Positions 16,586 to 25,917 of a stretch of 64,000 bases of DNA are shown piece by piece. Source of the DNA: Paraburkholderia rhynchosiae. Lineage in GTDB: Bacteria > Pseudomonadota > Gammaproteobacteria > Burkholderiales > Burkholderiaceae. The translations under genes were made by a program, and so were the position numbers. The notes beneath the pieces are model-generated. The model did no database searches. It was given only the letters and a program-made list of their open reading frames with translations, and was not told the origin of the DNA. Location: contig NZ_PNXY01000013.1 in assembly GCF_002879865.1 (NCBI RefSeq), positions 155,266 to 219,265 on the forward strand. Direction: 5' to 3'. Positions within the stretch are counted from its first letter, which is position 1. Each line of letters opens with the position of its first letter.

Positions 16586-16633
16586 GCGCATTTCCGGCTA
16601 CACGTTCGACGCCCATCACGGAGCCCCTCTCTC

Positions 16634-17812
16634 ATGGCCATGCCCACTATCCGGCACGTGCGTGCCTTCATCGTCCGCGGCGGCGGAGCGGACTATCACG
16701 ACCAACCCGGCGGACACTGGATCGACGATCACATCTCCACGCCGATGGCACGTTACCCTGAGTATCGCCAGAGCCGCCAGTCGTTCGGCATTAATGTCCT
16801 CGGCACGCTGGTGGTCGAAATAGAAGCGAGCGACGGCACGGTCGGCTTTGCGGTGACGACGGGCGGCGAGATAGGCGCGTTCATCGTCGAAAAACATCTG
16901 GCGCGTTTTCTTGAAGGTCAGCTCGTGACCGACATCGAGAAGATGTGGGATCAGATGTATTACGCCACGCTTTACTACGGGCGCAAGGGCGTGGTGCTCA
17001 ATACGATTTCCGGCGTTGATCTCGCTTTGTGGGATCTGCTCGCGAAGGTACGCAAGGAGCCGGTGTATCAACTATTGGGCGGTCCCGTGCGCGACGAACT
17101 CGTGTTCTATGCGACCGGCGCACGCCCGGACCTCGCGAAGGAGATGGGTTTTATCGGCGGGAAATTGCCGTTGCAGCATGGCCCCGCGGAAGGCGAAGCG
17201 GGACTCAAACTCAATCTTGAGAAACTCGCGGACATGCGCAGCCGCGTCGGCGACGACTTCTGGCTGATGTACGACTGCTGGATGAGCCTCGACGTGCCGT
17301 ACGCAACGCGTCTCGCGCAAGCCGCGCATGAATATGGACTGAAATGGATCGAAGAGTGCCTGCCGCCCGACGACTACTGGGGTTACGCCGAACTGCGCCG
17401 CAACGTGCCGCGCGGCATGATGGTGTCGACCGGCGAACATGAAGCGACGCGTTGGGGTTTTCGCATGCTGCTGGAAATGCAATGCTGCGATCTGATTCAG
17501 CCGGACGTGGGCTGGTGCGGCGGCATTACGGAGCTGATCAAGATCTCCGCACTCGCGGATGCTCATAACGTGATGGTGGTGCCGCACGGTTCGTCGGTGT
17601 ATAGCTATCATTTCGTCGTCACGCGTCATAACTCGCCGTTCTCCGAGTTTCTGATGATGGCGCCCAAAGCGGATGAAGTCGTGCCCATGTTCACGCCGCT
17701 TCTACTCGACGAACCCGTGCCTGTGAATGGGCGAATGAAAGTGCCGGATACGCCTGGCTTCGGCGTGCGGCTCAATCCGGAATGCGCGCTGGTGCGGCCT
17801 TATCCGCGTTGA
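16634..17812 (+). CDS. rhmD: L-rhamnonate dehydratase
   Basis: This 392-residue enzyme of the enolase superfamily shows the diagnostic rhamnonate dehydratase N-terminus: RAFIVRGGGADYHDQ and HWIDDHISTPM (residues 11-41), then RQSRQSFGINVLGTLVVEIE. In the barrel domain, metal-ligand acids are seen in LMYDCWMSLD, WIEECLPPDDY and STGEHE, and the general-acid His in VVPHGSSVYSYH. It dehydrates L-rhamnonate to 2-keto-3-deoxy-L-rhamnonate in the cytoplasm with Mg2+. The gene sits between the MFS carrier and the rhamnose dehydrogenase, in pathway context. Confidence 0.93.
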   Translation: MAMPTIRHVRAFIVRGGGADYHDQPGGHWIDDHISTPMARYPEYRQSRQSFGINVLGTLVVEIEASDGTVGFAVTTGGEIGAFIVEKHLARFLEGQLVTDIEKMWDQMYYATLYYGRKGVVLNTISGVDLALWDLLAKVRKEPVYQLLGGPVRDELVFYATGARPDLAKEMGFIGGKLPLQHGPAEGEAGLKLNLEKLADMRSRVGDDFWLMYDCWMSLDVPYATRLAQAAHEYGLKWIEECLPPDDYWGYAELRRNVPRGMMVSTGEHEATRWGFRMLLEMQCCDLIQPDVGWCGGITELIKISALADAHNVMVVPHGSSVYSYHFVVTRHNSPFSEFLMMAPKADEVVPMFTPLLLDEPVPVNGRMKVPDTPGFGVRLNPECALVRPYPR

Positions 17813-17872
17813 TTGCTTGCGCATGGCCTGGCATCGCTCGCGTTTCAGCATCATTCAGCAAAGGAGAATGAC

Positions 17873-18655
17873 GTGCTGCTCAAGGACAAGGTCGTGATCG
17901 TCACCGGCGGCTCGCGTGGCATTGGCCGTGCGATAGCCGTCGCGTGCGCAGCCGAAGGCGCGGATGTCGCGATCAACTACTGGGGCGATAACGACGCATC
18001 GTATGGACGCCGTTCGGCCGTCGCTGAAGTGGTCGAGGAAATCGAGGCGCTGGGGCGGCGCGTGATCGCGATTGAAGGCAACGTTGCCGCGCGCGAAACG
18101 GGTCAGCAACTGGTGCGCCAGACGGTCGATGCATTCGGCAAGGTGGACGTGCTCGCGAGCAACGCCGGCATCTGTCCGTTCCATGCGTTTCTCGACATGC
18201 CAGCGGACATTCTGGAGTCGACCGTCGCCGTCAATCTGAACGGCGCGTTTTACGTCACGCAAGCGGCCGCGCAGCAGATGAAAGCGCAAGGCACGGGCGG
18301 CGCGATTGTCGCGACGAGTTCGATCAGCGCGCTGGTAGGCGGCGGCATGCAGACGCATTACACGCCGACCAAGGCCGGCGTCCATTCGTTGATGCAGTCG
18401 TGCGCGGTTGCGTTGGGACCGTACGGCATCCGCTGCAATTCGGTCATGCCCGGCACCATCGCCACGGACCTCAACGCCGAAGATCTCGCCGACGAGGCAA
18501 AGAAAGCTTACTTCGAAAAGCGCATTCCGCTGGGCCGTTTGGGCCGCCCGGAAGACGTGGCCGATTGTGTGGTGTTCCTCGCGTCCGACCGCGCGCGCTA
18601 TGTGACGGGCGCGGCGTTGCTCGTCGACGGCGGCCTGTTCGTCAATCTGCAATAA
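17873..18655 (+). CDS. L-rhamnose 1-dehydrogenase (SDR family)
   Basis: The protein has 260 residues. The Rossmann motif TGGSRGIGRA is at residues 11-20, SNAGICPFHAF near 97-107, and the active-site Tyr/Lys is in HYTPTKAG near 161-168. The insert INYWGDNDASYGRRSA after beta-2 is characteristic of bacterial and fungal L-rhamnose dehydrogenases. It oxidises L-rhamnose to L-rhamnono-1,4-lactone with NAD(P). A GTG at 17873 was taken as start because AAGGAG lies six bases before it; the frame upstream up to 17813 shows no homology. The gene is convergent with the LysR gene with only 15 bases between the stops. Confidence 0.85.
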   Translation: MLLKDKVVIVTGGSRGIGRAIAVACAAEGADVAINYWGDNDASYGRRSAVAEVVEEIEALGRRVIAIEGNVAARETGQQLVRQTVDAFGKVDVLASNAGICPFHAFLDMPADILESTVAVNLNGAFYVTQAAAQQMKAQGTGGAIVATSSISALVGGGMQTHYTPTKAGVHSLMQSCAVALGPYGIRCNSVMPGTIATDLNAEDLADEAKKAYFEKRIPLGRLGRPEDVADCVVFLASDRARYVTGAALLVDGGLFVNLQ

Positions 18656-18670
18656 CGCGCGATGCTTACT

Positions 18671-19666
18671 TCAACCGACCGGTGCCGAAGCGATAATGGG
18701 TTGCGTGGATGCCGTGGGGTCGTCGCGTGCAAGACGGCGCGAGAAACCGCGCAACAGTTCGATGAAGCGCAGCGCCGGTTCCGCGAGCGGTTCTTCCTTG
18801 CGCGTGAGAATGCCGAAGCCGGCAAGGCTCTTGCCGATTTCGAGCGGCAACGCGACCAGCAGTTTGCCGCGCAAATGATCGCGCACGACCGACTCCGGCA
18901 GCATCGCAACCGCATCATAATTTTCGAGCAGTTGCAGTGTGGCGAAGATAGAAGCGCATTCGGTGAGATTGACCGGCGTGGCGAGTCCCGCACGCGCGAG
19001 TTCTTCCTCGAACAGGACGCGCGCGGGACTCGTGACGGGTTGCGCGACCCACGGCCAGTCGATCAATTCGCGCAGCGTGATGCGCGAACGGCTCGCGAGC
19101 GGATGTACCGAACGCACCACGAGCAGCAAGGTCTCTCGCGCCAGCGGCTCGAAACTGAAATCGTTGTGTTGCAAGGGACTTGTCAGGCGTCCAAGCGCAA
19201 GATCGACTTCGCGGCGATGCAGCAACTGCACGACCTGGTCGCTGGTTTCACCGAGAATGCGCACGTTCAGCAGCGGGCTTTCGGTTTTCAGCGCGGCGAC
19301 GGCCATTGCCATCAGATCGGGCGCAGCGCCCATGATCGCGCCCACGGTCAATTGACCATGACCGCCGCGGCGTTTGACTTCGAGGTCTTCGGCAAAGCGC
19401 GTGAGTTCTGCGAGCGCGCGCCGTGCGTACGCCAGCGTGACGACGCCAAGCGGCGTAGGCGTCATGCCGCGCGCGTTGCGCTCAAACAGCAGAAAGCCGA
19501 ACGCTTCTTCAATATCGCCGAGCATGCGGCTCGCGCTGGGCTGCGCAACGTTCACAGCGTCGGCGGCCTGATGGAGATTGCGCGCGTCGTCGAGCGCAAC
19601 CAGTAGTGCGAGGTGCTTGAACTTGAGCCGATTGACGAGTGCGACGGTAGCTGAGAGTTGGCTCAT
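18671..19666 (-). CDS. LysR-type regulator, probable regulator of the rhamnose cluster
   Basis: The protein has 331 residues. The N-terminal winged helix includes KFKHLALLVALDDARNLHQA and AQPSASRMLGDIEEAFGFLLF (residues 15-60), and the LysR effector-binding domain follows. It resembles the GbpR/GalR subgroup of sugar-responsive LysR proteins, which begin with a similar LKxRHLxLLxALDxxxNxxxAA pattern. It lies between the two halves of the rhamnose cluster, divergent from the mutarotase gene, so it probably controls both with a rhamnose-pathway intermediate as ligand (inference). The ATG at 19666 was chosen because the family N-terminus begins there; the longer frame adds 59 unrelated residues. 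Confidence 0.85.
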   Translation of the reverse strand: MSQLSATVALVNRLKFKHLALLVALDDARNLHQAADAVNVAQPSASRMLGDIEEAFGFLLFERNARGMTPTPLGVVTLAYARRALAELTRFAEDLEVKRRGGHGQLTVGAIMGAAPDLMAMAVAALKTESPLLNVRILGETSDQVVQLLHRREVDLALGRLTSPLQHNDFSFEPLARETLLLVVRSVHPLASRSRITLRELIDWPWVAQPVTSPARVLFEEELARAGLATPVNLTECASIFATLQLLENYDAVAMLPESVVRDHLRGKLLVALPLEIGKSLAGFGILTRKEEPLAEPALRFIELLRGFSRRLARDDPTASTQPIIASAPVG

Positions 19667-19802
19667 GGTTGCGGTGCGATTCGGTTTGTGGATCGCCCAA
19701 TCCCAAACGCGGATTGAGATGCTATCGACGCAGGAATTATAGTCTTTGAAGACGCTTGTACGGCTACGCCGCGAATGCGCCTGAAGAGAGGAGACAAGCC
19801 TC

Positions 19803-20126
19803 ATGGAGACAATCGCTTTCCGGATGGTGCTCAACCCCGGCATGCGCGAAGAATACGAACGGCGTCATGCGCAAATCTGGCCGGAACTGGTTGACGCATT
19901 GCACAACGCCGGCGTGCGCGAGTACCGCATCTTCTTCGATCCCGGCACGGACCATCTTTTCGCCGTGCTCACGCGGACGACGAATCACACAATGGACGCG
20001 CTGCCTGAACTCGAAGTCATGCGCAAATGGTGGGATTACATGGCCGACATCATGCATACAGCCCCGGACCATACGCCGCTTCAGGAACCGCTTGAACAGG
20101 TGTTTCGTTTGAGTTCGCTTGGCTGA
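19803..20126 (+). CDS. rhaM: L-rhamnose mutarotase
   Basis: This 107-residue single-domain protein has the RhaM/RhaU fold. The start METIAFRMVLNPGMREEYERRH with the active-site His at 22, IWPELVDAL, and the C-terminal block MRKWWDYMADIM with the paired Trp are family signatures. It interconverts the alpha and beta anomers of L-rhamnose, supplying the right anomer to the dehydrogenase or transporter. A GAGGAG ribosome site precedes the ATG. It is the first gene of the plus-strand operon that continues with the lactonase and the ABC importer. Confidence 0.92.
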   Translation: METIAFRMVLNPGMREEYERRHAQIWPELVDALHNAGVREYRIFFDPGTDHLFAVLTRTTNHTMDALPELEVMRKWWDYMADIMHTAPDHTPLQEPLEQVFRLSSLG

Positions 20127-20168
20127 CTCTCACGTTGAGTTTCACGCTTGAAACGACGGAGGCATTGC

Positions 20169-21062
20169 ATGCAGGTTGTCGATTCGCATATCCATTTGTG
20201 GGACCTGAAAACGCATCGTTATCCGTGGCTGGAAAATCCGGGCGTTTCGTTCGTCGGCGATGCGCGCGATCTGAAGCACGACTATCTGCTCGACGATCTT
20301 CTCGGCGAAGCGGGCGACATCGATGTGAAAAAACTCGTGCACGTGGAAGCGAATCACGATCCTGCCGATCCCGTCGAGGAGACCCGCTGGGTGCAGTCCG
20401 TTTCGGATCGTCACGAATCGCGCGGCATGCCGAATGCGATTGTCGCCGCGGTGGATCTGTCCGCAGCCAACGCGCCTGGGTTGCTCGAAGCGCATGCGTC
20501 GTTCGCGAATACGCGCGGCGTCCGGCAGATTCTCAATGTGCATGACAACAAGCTGTTCGATTACGTCGGCCGGCATTACATGCGCGAGCCGCAGTGGCGC
20601 GAGAACTTCGCGTTGCTGCGCCGTTACGGCATGTCGTTCGATCTGCAACTGTATCCGTCGCAAATGGAAGAGGCCGCAGTGCTCGCGCGCGCGCATGCCG
20701 ACACCTTGTTCGCCGTCAATCATGCGGGCATGTTCGTGGACCGCGACAGCGTTGCCGGTTATCGGGCATGGCGCGAGGGCATGCGCATGCTCGCGGATTG
20801 CGGCAACGTCTGCGTGAAGATCAGCGGACTCGCGATGTTCGATCATCAATGGACCGTGGAAAGCTTGCGGCCCTATGTGCTCGAAACGATCGACACGTTT
20901 GGCGTGGAGCGCACGATGTTTGCATCGAACTTTCCCGTCGACCGTCTGTTCGGCTCTTACGCCGACTTGTGGCATGCGTATGCATCGATTGTCGACGGTG
21001 CGAGCGTCGCGGAGAAAGAGGCGCTGTTTTGCGGTAACGCGGAACGTTTCTATCGCATATGA
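20169..21062 (+). CDS. Amidohydrolase-family L-rhamnono-1,4-lactonase
   Basis: The 297-residue protein is of the amidohydrolase_2 type. The metal-binding DSHIHLW motif is at residues 5-11, a conserved VEANHDPADP near 60-69, NHAGM near 184-188 and the late ASNFPVDR motif, with its conserved Asp, near 258-265. In oxidative rhamnose degradation such an enzyme (LRA2) opens the lactone to L-rhamnonate. The ATG at 20169 has GGAGG six bases upstream. The position between mutarotase and rhamnose ABC importer supports the role; fuconolactonase activity is the main alternative. Confidence 0.82.
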   Translation: MQVVDSHIHLWDLKTHRYPWLENPGVSFVGDARDLKHDYLLDDLLGEAGDIDVKKLVHVEANHDPADPVEETRWVQSVSDRHESRGMPNAIVAAVDLSAANAPGLLEAHASFANTRGVRQILNVHDNKLFDYVGRHYMREPQWRENFALLRRYGMSFDLQLYPSQMEEAAVLARAHADTLFAVNHAGMFVDRDSVAGYRAWREGMRMLADCGNVCVKISGLAMFDHQWTVESLRPYVLETIDTFGVERTMFASNFPVDRLFGSYADLWHAYASIVDGASVAEKEALFCGNAERFYRI

Positions 21063-21134
21063 AGCGGTTCAAGCGGGCGCGCTGCAAACTCGCGCAGCCT
21101 GCGCGCCTCACAACGCCAAAGAAGGAGACACGCA

Positions 21135-22664
21135 GTGCAGCAACCCTCAACCGCTCAGCCGAGGCTCGAACTGCGGCATGCGAGCAAATCATTCGGCCGG
21201 GTCCGTGCGCTATCCGACGGCGATCTCTCGCTGTGGCCGGGTGAAGTGCATGCGTTGCTCGGCGAGAACGGCGCGGGCAAATCGACGCTCGTGAAGATCC
21301 TTGCGGGCGTGCATCAACCGGATACCGGCGAGTTGCTCGTGGACGGCGTGGCGCGCCGCTTTGCGACGCCCGCCGAAGCGCGCGATGCCGGGCTCGCGGT
21401 GATCTATCAGGAGCCGACGCTGTTCTTCGACCTGTCGATTGCGGAGAACATCTTCATGGGGCGGCAGCCTGTCGACCGGATCGGCCGCATTCAGTATGAT
21501 GCGATGCGCCGCGAGGTGGACGGCTTGCTCGCGTCGCTCGGCGTCGATCTGCGCGCGGATCAACTGGTGCGCGGCTTGTCGATTGCGGATCAGCAGGTGA
21601 TCGAAATTGCGAAGGCGTTGTCGTTGAACGCGAACGTGCTGATCATGGACGAGCCGACGGCAGCTTTATCGCTGCCCGAAGTCGAGCGGCTCTTTGCAAT
21701 CGTGCGCAAGCTGCGCGAGCGGGACGTGGCGATTCTGTTCATTACGCACCGGCTCGACGAGGTCTTCGCGCTGACGCAACGCGTCACCATCATGCGCGAC
21801 GGCGCAAAAGTGTTCGACGGCCTGACCGCCGATCTCACCACCGAAGCCATCGTGGCAAAAATGGTCGGCCGCGATCTGGAGACGTTCTATCCGAAGGCCG
21901 AGCGGCCGCCTGGCGAAGTGCGCCTGTCAGTGCGCGGCCTCACGCGCGTGGGCGTTTTCAAGGACATTTCCTTCGACGTGCGGGCAGGCGAAATCGTCGC
22001 GCTAGCGGGGCTCGTCGGTGCAGGGCGCAGTGAAGTTGCGCGCGCGATCTTCGGCATTGACCCGCTGGACTCCGGCGAAGTCCTGATTAGCGGCAAGCGG
22101 CTGACGGTGGGCAGTGCGGCGGCCGCGGTGCGAGCGGGCCTCGCGCTCGTGCCGGAAGACCGGCGGCAACAGGGACTCGCGCTGGAGTTGAGCATCGCGC
22201 GCAATGCGTCGATGACGGTGCTCGGCCGGCTCGTCAAACACGGCCTCATCACCACGCGCAGCGAGACGCAGTTGGCGAATCAGTGGGGCACACGCCTGCG
22301 CCTGAAAGCGGGCGATCCAAACGCGCCGGTCGGTACGCTGTCGGGCGGCAATCAGCAAAAGGTCGTGCTCGGCAAGTGGCTTGCCACGAACCCGAAAGTC
22401 CTGATCATCGACGAACCCACGCGCGGTATCGACGTCGGCGCAAAAGCGGAGGTATATAGCGCGCTAGCTGAACTCGTGCGCGACGGCATGGCCGTGCTGA
22501 TGATTTCGAGCGAATTGCCGGAAGTGCTCGGCATGGCCGACCGCGTGCTGGTGATGCACGAGGGGCGGATCAGTGCGGACATCGCGCGCGTCGAAGCTGA
22601 CGAGGAACGCATCATGGCCGCTGCGCTCGGACAACCGATTCCACCATTGGGGAACGCGGCATGA
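21135..22664 (+). CDS. rhaT: Rhamnose-type sugar ABC importer, ATP-binding protein
   Basis: The 509-residue protein holds two fused ABC domains, as in ribose/rhamnose CUT2 importers. The first has a normal Walker A (GENGAGKSTLVK, about 49-60), a signature near LVRGLSIADQQVIEIAK and Walker B VLIMDEPTAAL. The second has the degenerate Walker A GLVGAGRSEVAR usual for the family, then LSGGNQQKVVLGKWL and LIIDEPTRGIDVGAKAEVY. It powers uptake through the two permeases that follow; its stop overlaps the next start (ATGA). The name follows the rhizobial rhamnose importer RhaSTPQ; other CUT2 sugars are possible. Confidence 0.85.
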   Translation: MQQPSTAQPRLELRHASKSFGRVRALSDGDLSLWPGEVHALLGENGAGKSTLVKILAGVHQPDTGELLVDGVARRFATPAEARDAGLAVIYQEPTLFFDLSIAENIFMGRQPVDRIGRIQYDAMRREVDGLLASLGVDLRADQLVRGLSIADQQVIEIAKALSLNANVLIMDEPTAALSLPEVERLFAIVRKLRERDVAILFITHRLDEVFALTQRVTIMRDGAKVFDGLTADLTTEAIVAKMVGRDLETFYPKAERPPGEVRLSVRGLTRVGVFKDISFDVRAGEIVALAGLVGAGRSEVARAIFGIDPLDSGEVLISGKRLTVGSAAAAVRAGLALVPEDRRQQGLALELSIARNASMTVLGRLVKHGLITTRSETQLANQWGTRLRLKAGDPNAPVGTLSGGNQQKVVLGKWLATNPKVLIIDEPTRGIDVGAKAEVYSALAELVRDGMAVLMISSELPEVLGMADRVLVMHEGRISADIARVEADEERIMAAALGQPIPPLGNAA

Positions 22665-23722
22665 TGCGCCATTCGTCAACTCATCCCGCGCCGGTCCAGG
22701 CGCCGCCGCCGTCCAGGCGCTCGGCGGGTACGTCTGGCGGTTTCGCCGCGAGCCTCGCGAAAAGCCGCGAGACGACGCTCTTTATTGTGCTGATTCTGCT
22801 GATCGCGGGAACCGCACTTGCGAGGCCGCAGTTCCTGAATCTGCAAAATCTGCGTGACGTGTTGCTCAATGTGTCGATCATCAGTTTGCTCACTGCCGGC
22901 ATGACCGTGGTGATTCTGATGCGTCATATCGACCTGTCGGTCGGCTCGACGGTCGGCATCAGCGCATATGCGGTGGGCAGCCTGTATGTCGCGTTTCCGC
23001 AGATGCCGGTGATCGTCGCGCTTGCGGCGGGGCTCGCCATCGGTCTCGCGGCGGGCGGCATCAACGCGCTGCTTGTGGCCGTCGGGCGTGTGCCCTCGCT
23101 GGTGGCGACGCTCTCCACACTCTACATTTTCCGCGGTGCCGACTACGCGTGGGTACACGGCGGACAGATCAACGCGACCAGTTTGCCTGATGCGTTTTCG
23201 CGTCTCGCTACGGGCACGTTGCTAGGCATACCGACGCTCGCGTTGATTGCGGTCGTCGTGCTACTTGCGCTCGCGATTTATCTGAAGCAGTTTCGCGGCG
23301 GCCGCGAGCACTATGCGATCGGCTCGAATCCCGAGGCTGCGCGGCTTGCCGGCGTGAATGTCGAAAGGCGTGTCATGGCGGGCTTTCTGCTGTCCGGCGC
23401 GATTGCGGGCTTCGCGGGCGCATTGTGGCTAGCGCGCTTCGGCACCGTCGATGCCAGCACCGCCAAGGGCATCGAACTGCAAGTCGTGGCGGCCGCCGTG
23501 GTGGGCAGCGTCGCGATTACCGGCGGCGTCGGCACGATACTCGGCGCGACGCTTGGCGCGCTCGTGCTCGGCGTAATCAGCATTGCGCTCGTCGTGCTGC
23601 ACGTGTCGCCGTTCTGGGAGCAGGCGATTGAGGGCGCATTGATCGTCGCGGCCATTACCGCCGATACGTTGCTGGCCCGCTCCGTCGCCAAACGCATGAT
23701 GAGGAAACGCGATCATGGCTAA
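22661..23722 (+). CDS. rhaP: Rhamnose-type sugar ABC importer, permease 1
   Basis: The 353-residue inner-membrane protein is of the RbsC/CUT2 permease family and has 8-10 hydrophobic helices. The cytoplasmic coupling block HYAIGSNPEAARLAGVNV (about 223-240) and LQVVAAAVVGSVAITGGVGT are family signatures. The first 40 residues are a hydrophilic Pro/Ser-rich cytoplasmic tail. It overlaps the ATPase gene by four bases and the second permease by eight, so all are translated from one message. Confidence 0.85.
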   Translation: MMRHSSTHPAPVQAPPPSRRSAGTSGGFAASLAKSRETTLFIVLILLIAGTALARPQFLNLQNLRDVLLNVSIISLLTAGMTVVILMRHIDLSVGSTVGISAYAVGSLYVAFPQMPVIVALAAGLAIGLAAGGINALLVAVGRVPSLVATLSTLYIFRGADYAWVHGGQINATSLPDAFSRLATGTLLGIPTLALIAVVVLLALAIYLKQFRGGREHYAIGSNPEAARLAGVNVERRVMAGFLLSGAIAGFAGALWLARFGTVDASTAKGIELQVVAAAVVGSVAITGGVGTILGATLGALVLGVISIALVVLHVSPFWEQAIEGALIVAAITADTLLARSVAKRMMRKRDHG

Positions 23723-24731
23723 ACCGGATTCCGCGCTGCTCACGCGCAAACGTGAAACGCCACTGCAATGGGAAGTGTTGCTGGTGATCGTGCTGATCTT
23801 GTCGCTCGTGCTCGGACGCGTGCTGTCGCCGGTGTTCCTGAGCGGCGCGAATCTGAGCAACGTGTTGGCGGATCTCACCGAAATCGCGTTGATGGCGCTG
23901 CCGATGACGTTGATTATCGTCGCCGCTGAAATCGATCTGTCGGTGGCTTCGGTGCTCGGTGCATCGAGCGCATTAATGGGCGTGCTGTGGCACATGGGCT
24001 TGCCGATGCCGGTCGTAATCGCGCTCGTGCTGGTTGCCGGCGCATTGGCGGGGCTGCTGAACGGGCTCGTGATCGTGAAGCTGAACCTACCTTCGCTCGC
24101 GGTCACGATCGGCACGCTGGCGCTCTTTCGCGGTCTTGCGTATGTGCTGCTCGGCGATCAGGCCGTCGCTGATTTTCCGGCGGCTTATACAGCGTTCGGC
24201 ATGGATACGCTCGGCTCGACTTTTATCCCGGTGCCGTTTGCGATCGTGATTGTCGGCGCGGTGCTGTTCACGGTGCTGCTGCAATCCACCGCGTTTGGCC
24301 GCAGCCTCTACGCAATCGGCGCCAATCCCACCGCCGCCGCATTTTCCGGCATCGAAGTGACAAAGATCAGACTGCGTCTTTTCGTGCTGTCGGGTTTAAT
24401 GAGCGCGCTCGCCGGCGTCGTCTACACGCTGCGCTTCACCAGCGCGCGCGGCGATAACGGCGAAGGCTTCGAGTTGTCGGTAATCGCAGCAGTACTGTTC
24501 GGCGGCGTGAGCATTTTCGGCGGACGCGGGTCGATGATCGGCGTGCTGCTGTCGCTGCTGATTATCGGCGTGCTGAAAAACGCATTGACGCTCGATGATG
24601 TATCGAGCGAAACGCTCACCATCGTCACCGGCGTGCTGTTGCTTGCGTCCGTGCTGATACCGAACCTGGTTGCGCGCTGGCGCGCGGCGCGCGACCGGCG
24701 CTTCATCGCGAAGTCCGCTTCTTCTTTATAA
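23715..24731 (+). CDS. rhaQ: Rhamnose-type sugar ABC importer, permease 2
   Basis: This is the second CUT2 permease, with 338 residues and multiple membrane helices. The coupling block LYAIGANPTAAAFSGIEV (about 197-214) and VIAAVLFGGVSIFGGRGS near 258-275 show the family. It would form a heterodimeric channel with the preceding permease. Its start overlaps the previous stop by eight bases. The substrate-binding protein gene follows after 54 bases. Confidence 0.85.
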   Translation: MAKPDSALLTRKRETPLQWEVLLVIVLILSLVLGRVLSPVFLSGANLSNVLADLTEIALMALPMTLIIVAAEIDLSVASVLGASSALMGVLWHMGLPMPVVIALVLVAGALAGLLNGLVIVKLNLPSLAVTIGTLALFRGLAYVLLGDQAVADFPAAYTAFGMDTLGSTFIPVPFAIVIVGAVLFTVLLQSTAFGRSLYAIGANPTAAAFSGIEVTKIRLRLFVLSGLMSALAGVVYTLRFTSARGDNGEGFELSVIAAVLFGGVSIFGGRGSMIGVLLSLLIIGVLKNALTLDDVSSETLTIVTGVLLLASVLIPNLVARWRAARDRRFIAKSASSL

Positions 24732-24785
24732 CGCGATCATCAAACCTGGACAGCACAACGTCCAACAACAAGCAGGAGACACCTC

Positions 24786-25793
24786 ATGTTCAAACCTCTA
24801 CGTCACACCGGCGCGGCGACGCTCTGCATTGCGTTGCTCGCGATCAGTTGCGCCACCTCCGCCGCGGGCCTGAAAAACGGCCTGAAGATCGCATTCCTGC
24901 CGAAGCAGATCAACAACCCATACGAAGTGATCGCCGACGACGGCGGCATGGCAGCAATCAAGGAATTCGGCGGCGTGGGCAAAGTCGTGGGGCCGTCGGA
25001 TGCGGGCGCGTCGTCGCAGGTGCAGTACATCAACACGCTCATCACGCAGCGTCAGGATGCAATCGTGATTGCCGCCAACGACGCCAATGCGGTCGTGCCG
25101 TATCTGAAGAAAGCGATGTCGCAAGGCATCAAGGTCGTCACGTTCGATTCGGACACGGCGCCTGAAGGCCGGCAATTGTTCGTCAATCAGGCGAACGCGG
25201 AAGGCATCGGCCGTGGCCAGATCCAACTCGTGTCGAAGCTGATGGGCGGTGAGGGCGAGTTCGCGGTGCTGTCGGCCACGCCTAACGCGACCAATCAGAA
25301 CACGTGGATCAAGTGGATGCAGGAAGAACTGAAGAAGCCGGAGTACTCGAAGATCAAGCTCGTGAAGATCGCTTACGGTAACGACGACGATCAGAAGTCG
25401 TTCGTCGAAACGCAGGGTTTGCTGCAAGCGTATCCGAACCTGAAGGCGATTGTCGCGCCGACCACGGTCGGCATTGCGGCGGCGGCACGTTATATCTCCT
25501 CGTCGTCGAGCAAGGGCAAGGTGGCAGTGACTGGCTTGGGCACGCCGAATCAGATGCGCGCGTTTGTGAAGAACGGCACCGTGAAGGCGTTCCAGTTGTG
25601 GGACCCGAACCAGTTGGGCTACCTCGCCGGATACGCGGCGGCAGCGCTCGCGTCAGGCACGATCAACGGCAAGGAAGGCGAGTCGTTCGATGCCGGCAAG
25701 CTCGGCAAGCGCACGATCGGGCCGCAAGGCGAGATCATTCTCGGACCGCCGACCACGTTCGATGCGAGCAATATCGACAACTTTAATTTTTGA
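24786..25793 (+). CDS. rhaS: Rhamnose-type sugar ABC importer, periplasmic binding protein
   Basis: The 335-residue protein has a Sec signal peptide (residues 1-27, ending ISCATSAAG) and a type-1 periplasmic sugar-binding fold (Peripla_BP_4). Visible blocks are IAFLPKQINNPYEVIADDGG at the first strand and DAIVIAANDANAVVPYLKKA near 84-103. The C-terminal hinge is near 250-290. It would deliver L-rhamnose or its lactone to the permeases encoded just upstream. The operon ends here at a terminator. Confidence 0.87.
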   Translation: MFKPLRHTGAATLCIALLAISCATSAAGLKNGLKIAFLPKQINNPYEVIADDGGMAAIKEFGGVGKVVGPSDAGASSQVQYINTLITQRQDAIVIAANDANAVVPYLKKAMSQGIKVVTFDSDTAPEGRQLFVNQANAEGIGRGQIQLVSKLMGGEGEFAVLSATPNATNQNTWIKWMQEELKKPEYSKIKLVKIAYGNDDDQKSFVETQGLLQAYPNLKAIVAPTTVGIAAAARYISSSSSKGKVAVTGLGTPNQMRAFVKNGTVKAFQLWDPNQLGYLAGYAAAALASGTINGKEGESFDAGKLGKRTIGPQGEIILGPPTTFDASNIDNFNF

Positions 25794-25835
25794 GGGAAGG
25801 GTGCCGCGCATTTACGCGTGGCGTTAACGGCAAAG

Positions 25836-25884
25836 AGCGAGGCGCGCCGGGCAATGAACTGCTCGTGCGCCTCGCGCTGTTTTT
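25836..25884 (+). terminator. Terminator after the rhamnose transport operon
   Basis: AGCGAGGCGC (25836-25845) pairs with GCGCCTCGC (25867-25875) across a 21-base loop and is followed by five T residues. It lies between the binding-protein gene and the convergent porin gene. Confidence 0.6.
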
Positions 25885-25917
25885 CACGCACGAGTGAATT
25901 CAGGCGTGAATCCGCGT

